DNA from: Actinomycetota bacterium
GTDB lineage: Bacteria; Actinomycetota; Thermoleophilia; Gaiellales; Gaiellaceae
Direction of reading: 5' to 3'
Length of the DNA stretch: 5,447 nucleotides
Assembly (NCBI GenBank): GCA_016870235.1
Contig: VGCB01000226.1
Coordinates: 1-5,447 of the forward strand
This document shows, in pieces, positions 5,267-5,447 of this stretch. The notes below the pieces were generated by a model. The model saw nothing but the letters and a program-made list of their open reading frames with translations. It had not been told where the DNA came from and made no database searches. Every line of letters begins with the position of its first letter. The first letter of the stretch is position 1. Made by a program: the position numbers and the translations under genes.

Positions 5267-5447
5267 CTAATAGGTGAGCTCGTACTCGAGCCTCGCCTCG
5301 CGCTTCCACTCGTCGTCCGTGTCGCGCGCGTACAGCACGGCCTCAGCGGTCGCGGCGCTCTCGTTCGGCGGCACCGAGAAGGCGCTCGACAGCGTGCGCG
5401 ACTCGCTCGACCTCGACGAGATGTCGGAGGCGCTCGAGGAGGGGCTC
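5267..5447 (-). CDS. Hypothetical ORF, partial at the window edge
   Basis: The minus-strand frame is open from the window edge to TAG 5269-5267 (about 60 codons). The last part, 'AVLYARDTDDEWKREARL' followed by 'EYELTY', looks like genuine charged protein sequence. The part nearer the edge is Ser-rich ('SSRSSESRTLSSAF'), which is typical of the antisense of a Glu/Asp/Arg-rich coding frame. On the plus strand, a frame from GTG 5274 or GTG 5319 is open to the edge and reads 'EKALDSVRDSLDLDEMSEAL' there, also protein-like. Third codon positions of the two frames coincide, so codon bias cannot decide between them. A minus-strand gene beginning internally (for example GTG 5338) opposite a plus-strand gene running off the edge is possible. 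No family is recognised for either. Confidence 0.3.
   Translation of the reverse strand, partial: SPSSSASDISSRSSESRTLSSAFSVPPNESAATAEAVLYARDTDDEWKREARLEYELTY

Overview
The window is GC-rich DNA with almost every third codon position G or C. This fits an actinobacterium. A Thermoleophilia-type (Gaiellales/Solirubrobacterales-like) origin is possible but is only an impression from gene content and composition.

Left half, plus strand: the 3' end of an LLM-class flavin-dependent oxidoreductase (1-324); a CxxC-containing carboxymuconolactone decarboxylase/AhpD-like protein 9 bases later (334-1188); an EamA/DMT membrane transporter (1328-2287); and a GT-B family 4-like glycosyltransferase (about 2347-3542). 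The glycosyltransferase is broken as it stands. It has no standard start codon ahead of its conserved N-terminus, and its donor-binding C-terminal part lies in a different frame from the rest. The first two genes look like an oxidoreductase/peroxidatic pair. The transporter and glycosyltransferase follow on the same strand, but nothing visible ties them to the first pair.

Middle: between the convergent glycosyltransferase and the next gene lies a 229-base element (3582-3810) built of nested inverted repeats. An outer stem of 17 perfect base pairs encloses further paired segments and two strong hairpins, one with a perfect 21-bp stem. It is non-coding and abuts the stop codon of the minus-strand gene. 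It is the most unusual feature here: a possible miniature inverted-repeat element, structured RNA or bidirectional terminator.

Right half, minus strand: a secreted two-domain protein with a DUF3298-like C-terminal half (3809-4924). Upstream of it is a run of tiny, tightly packed reading frames (4956-5447) that I cannot identify. They are separated by an in-frame TAG and by a GTGA stop/start overlap. They could be small coupled genes or the remains of one decayed gene.

Several possible one-base defects (transporter start, glycosyltransferase start, glycosyltransferase C-terminus) fall within about 2 kb. Draft-assembly indels are therefore a serious alternative to true gene decay. I see no CRISPR array, tRNA, rRNA, transposase or recognisable defence system.
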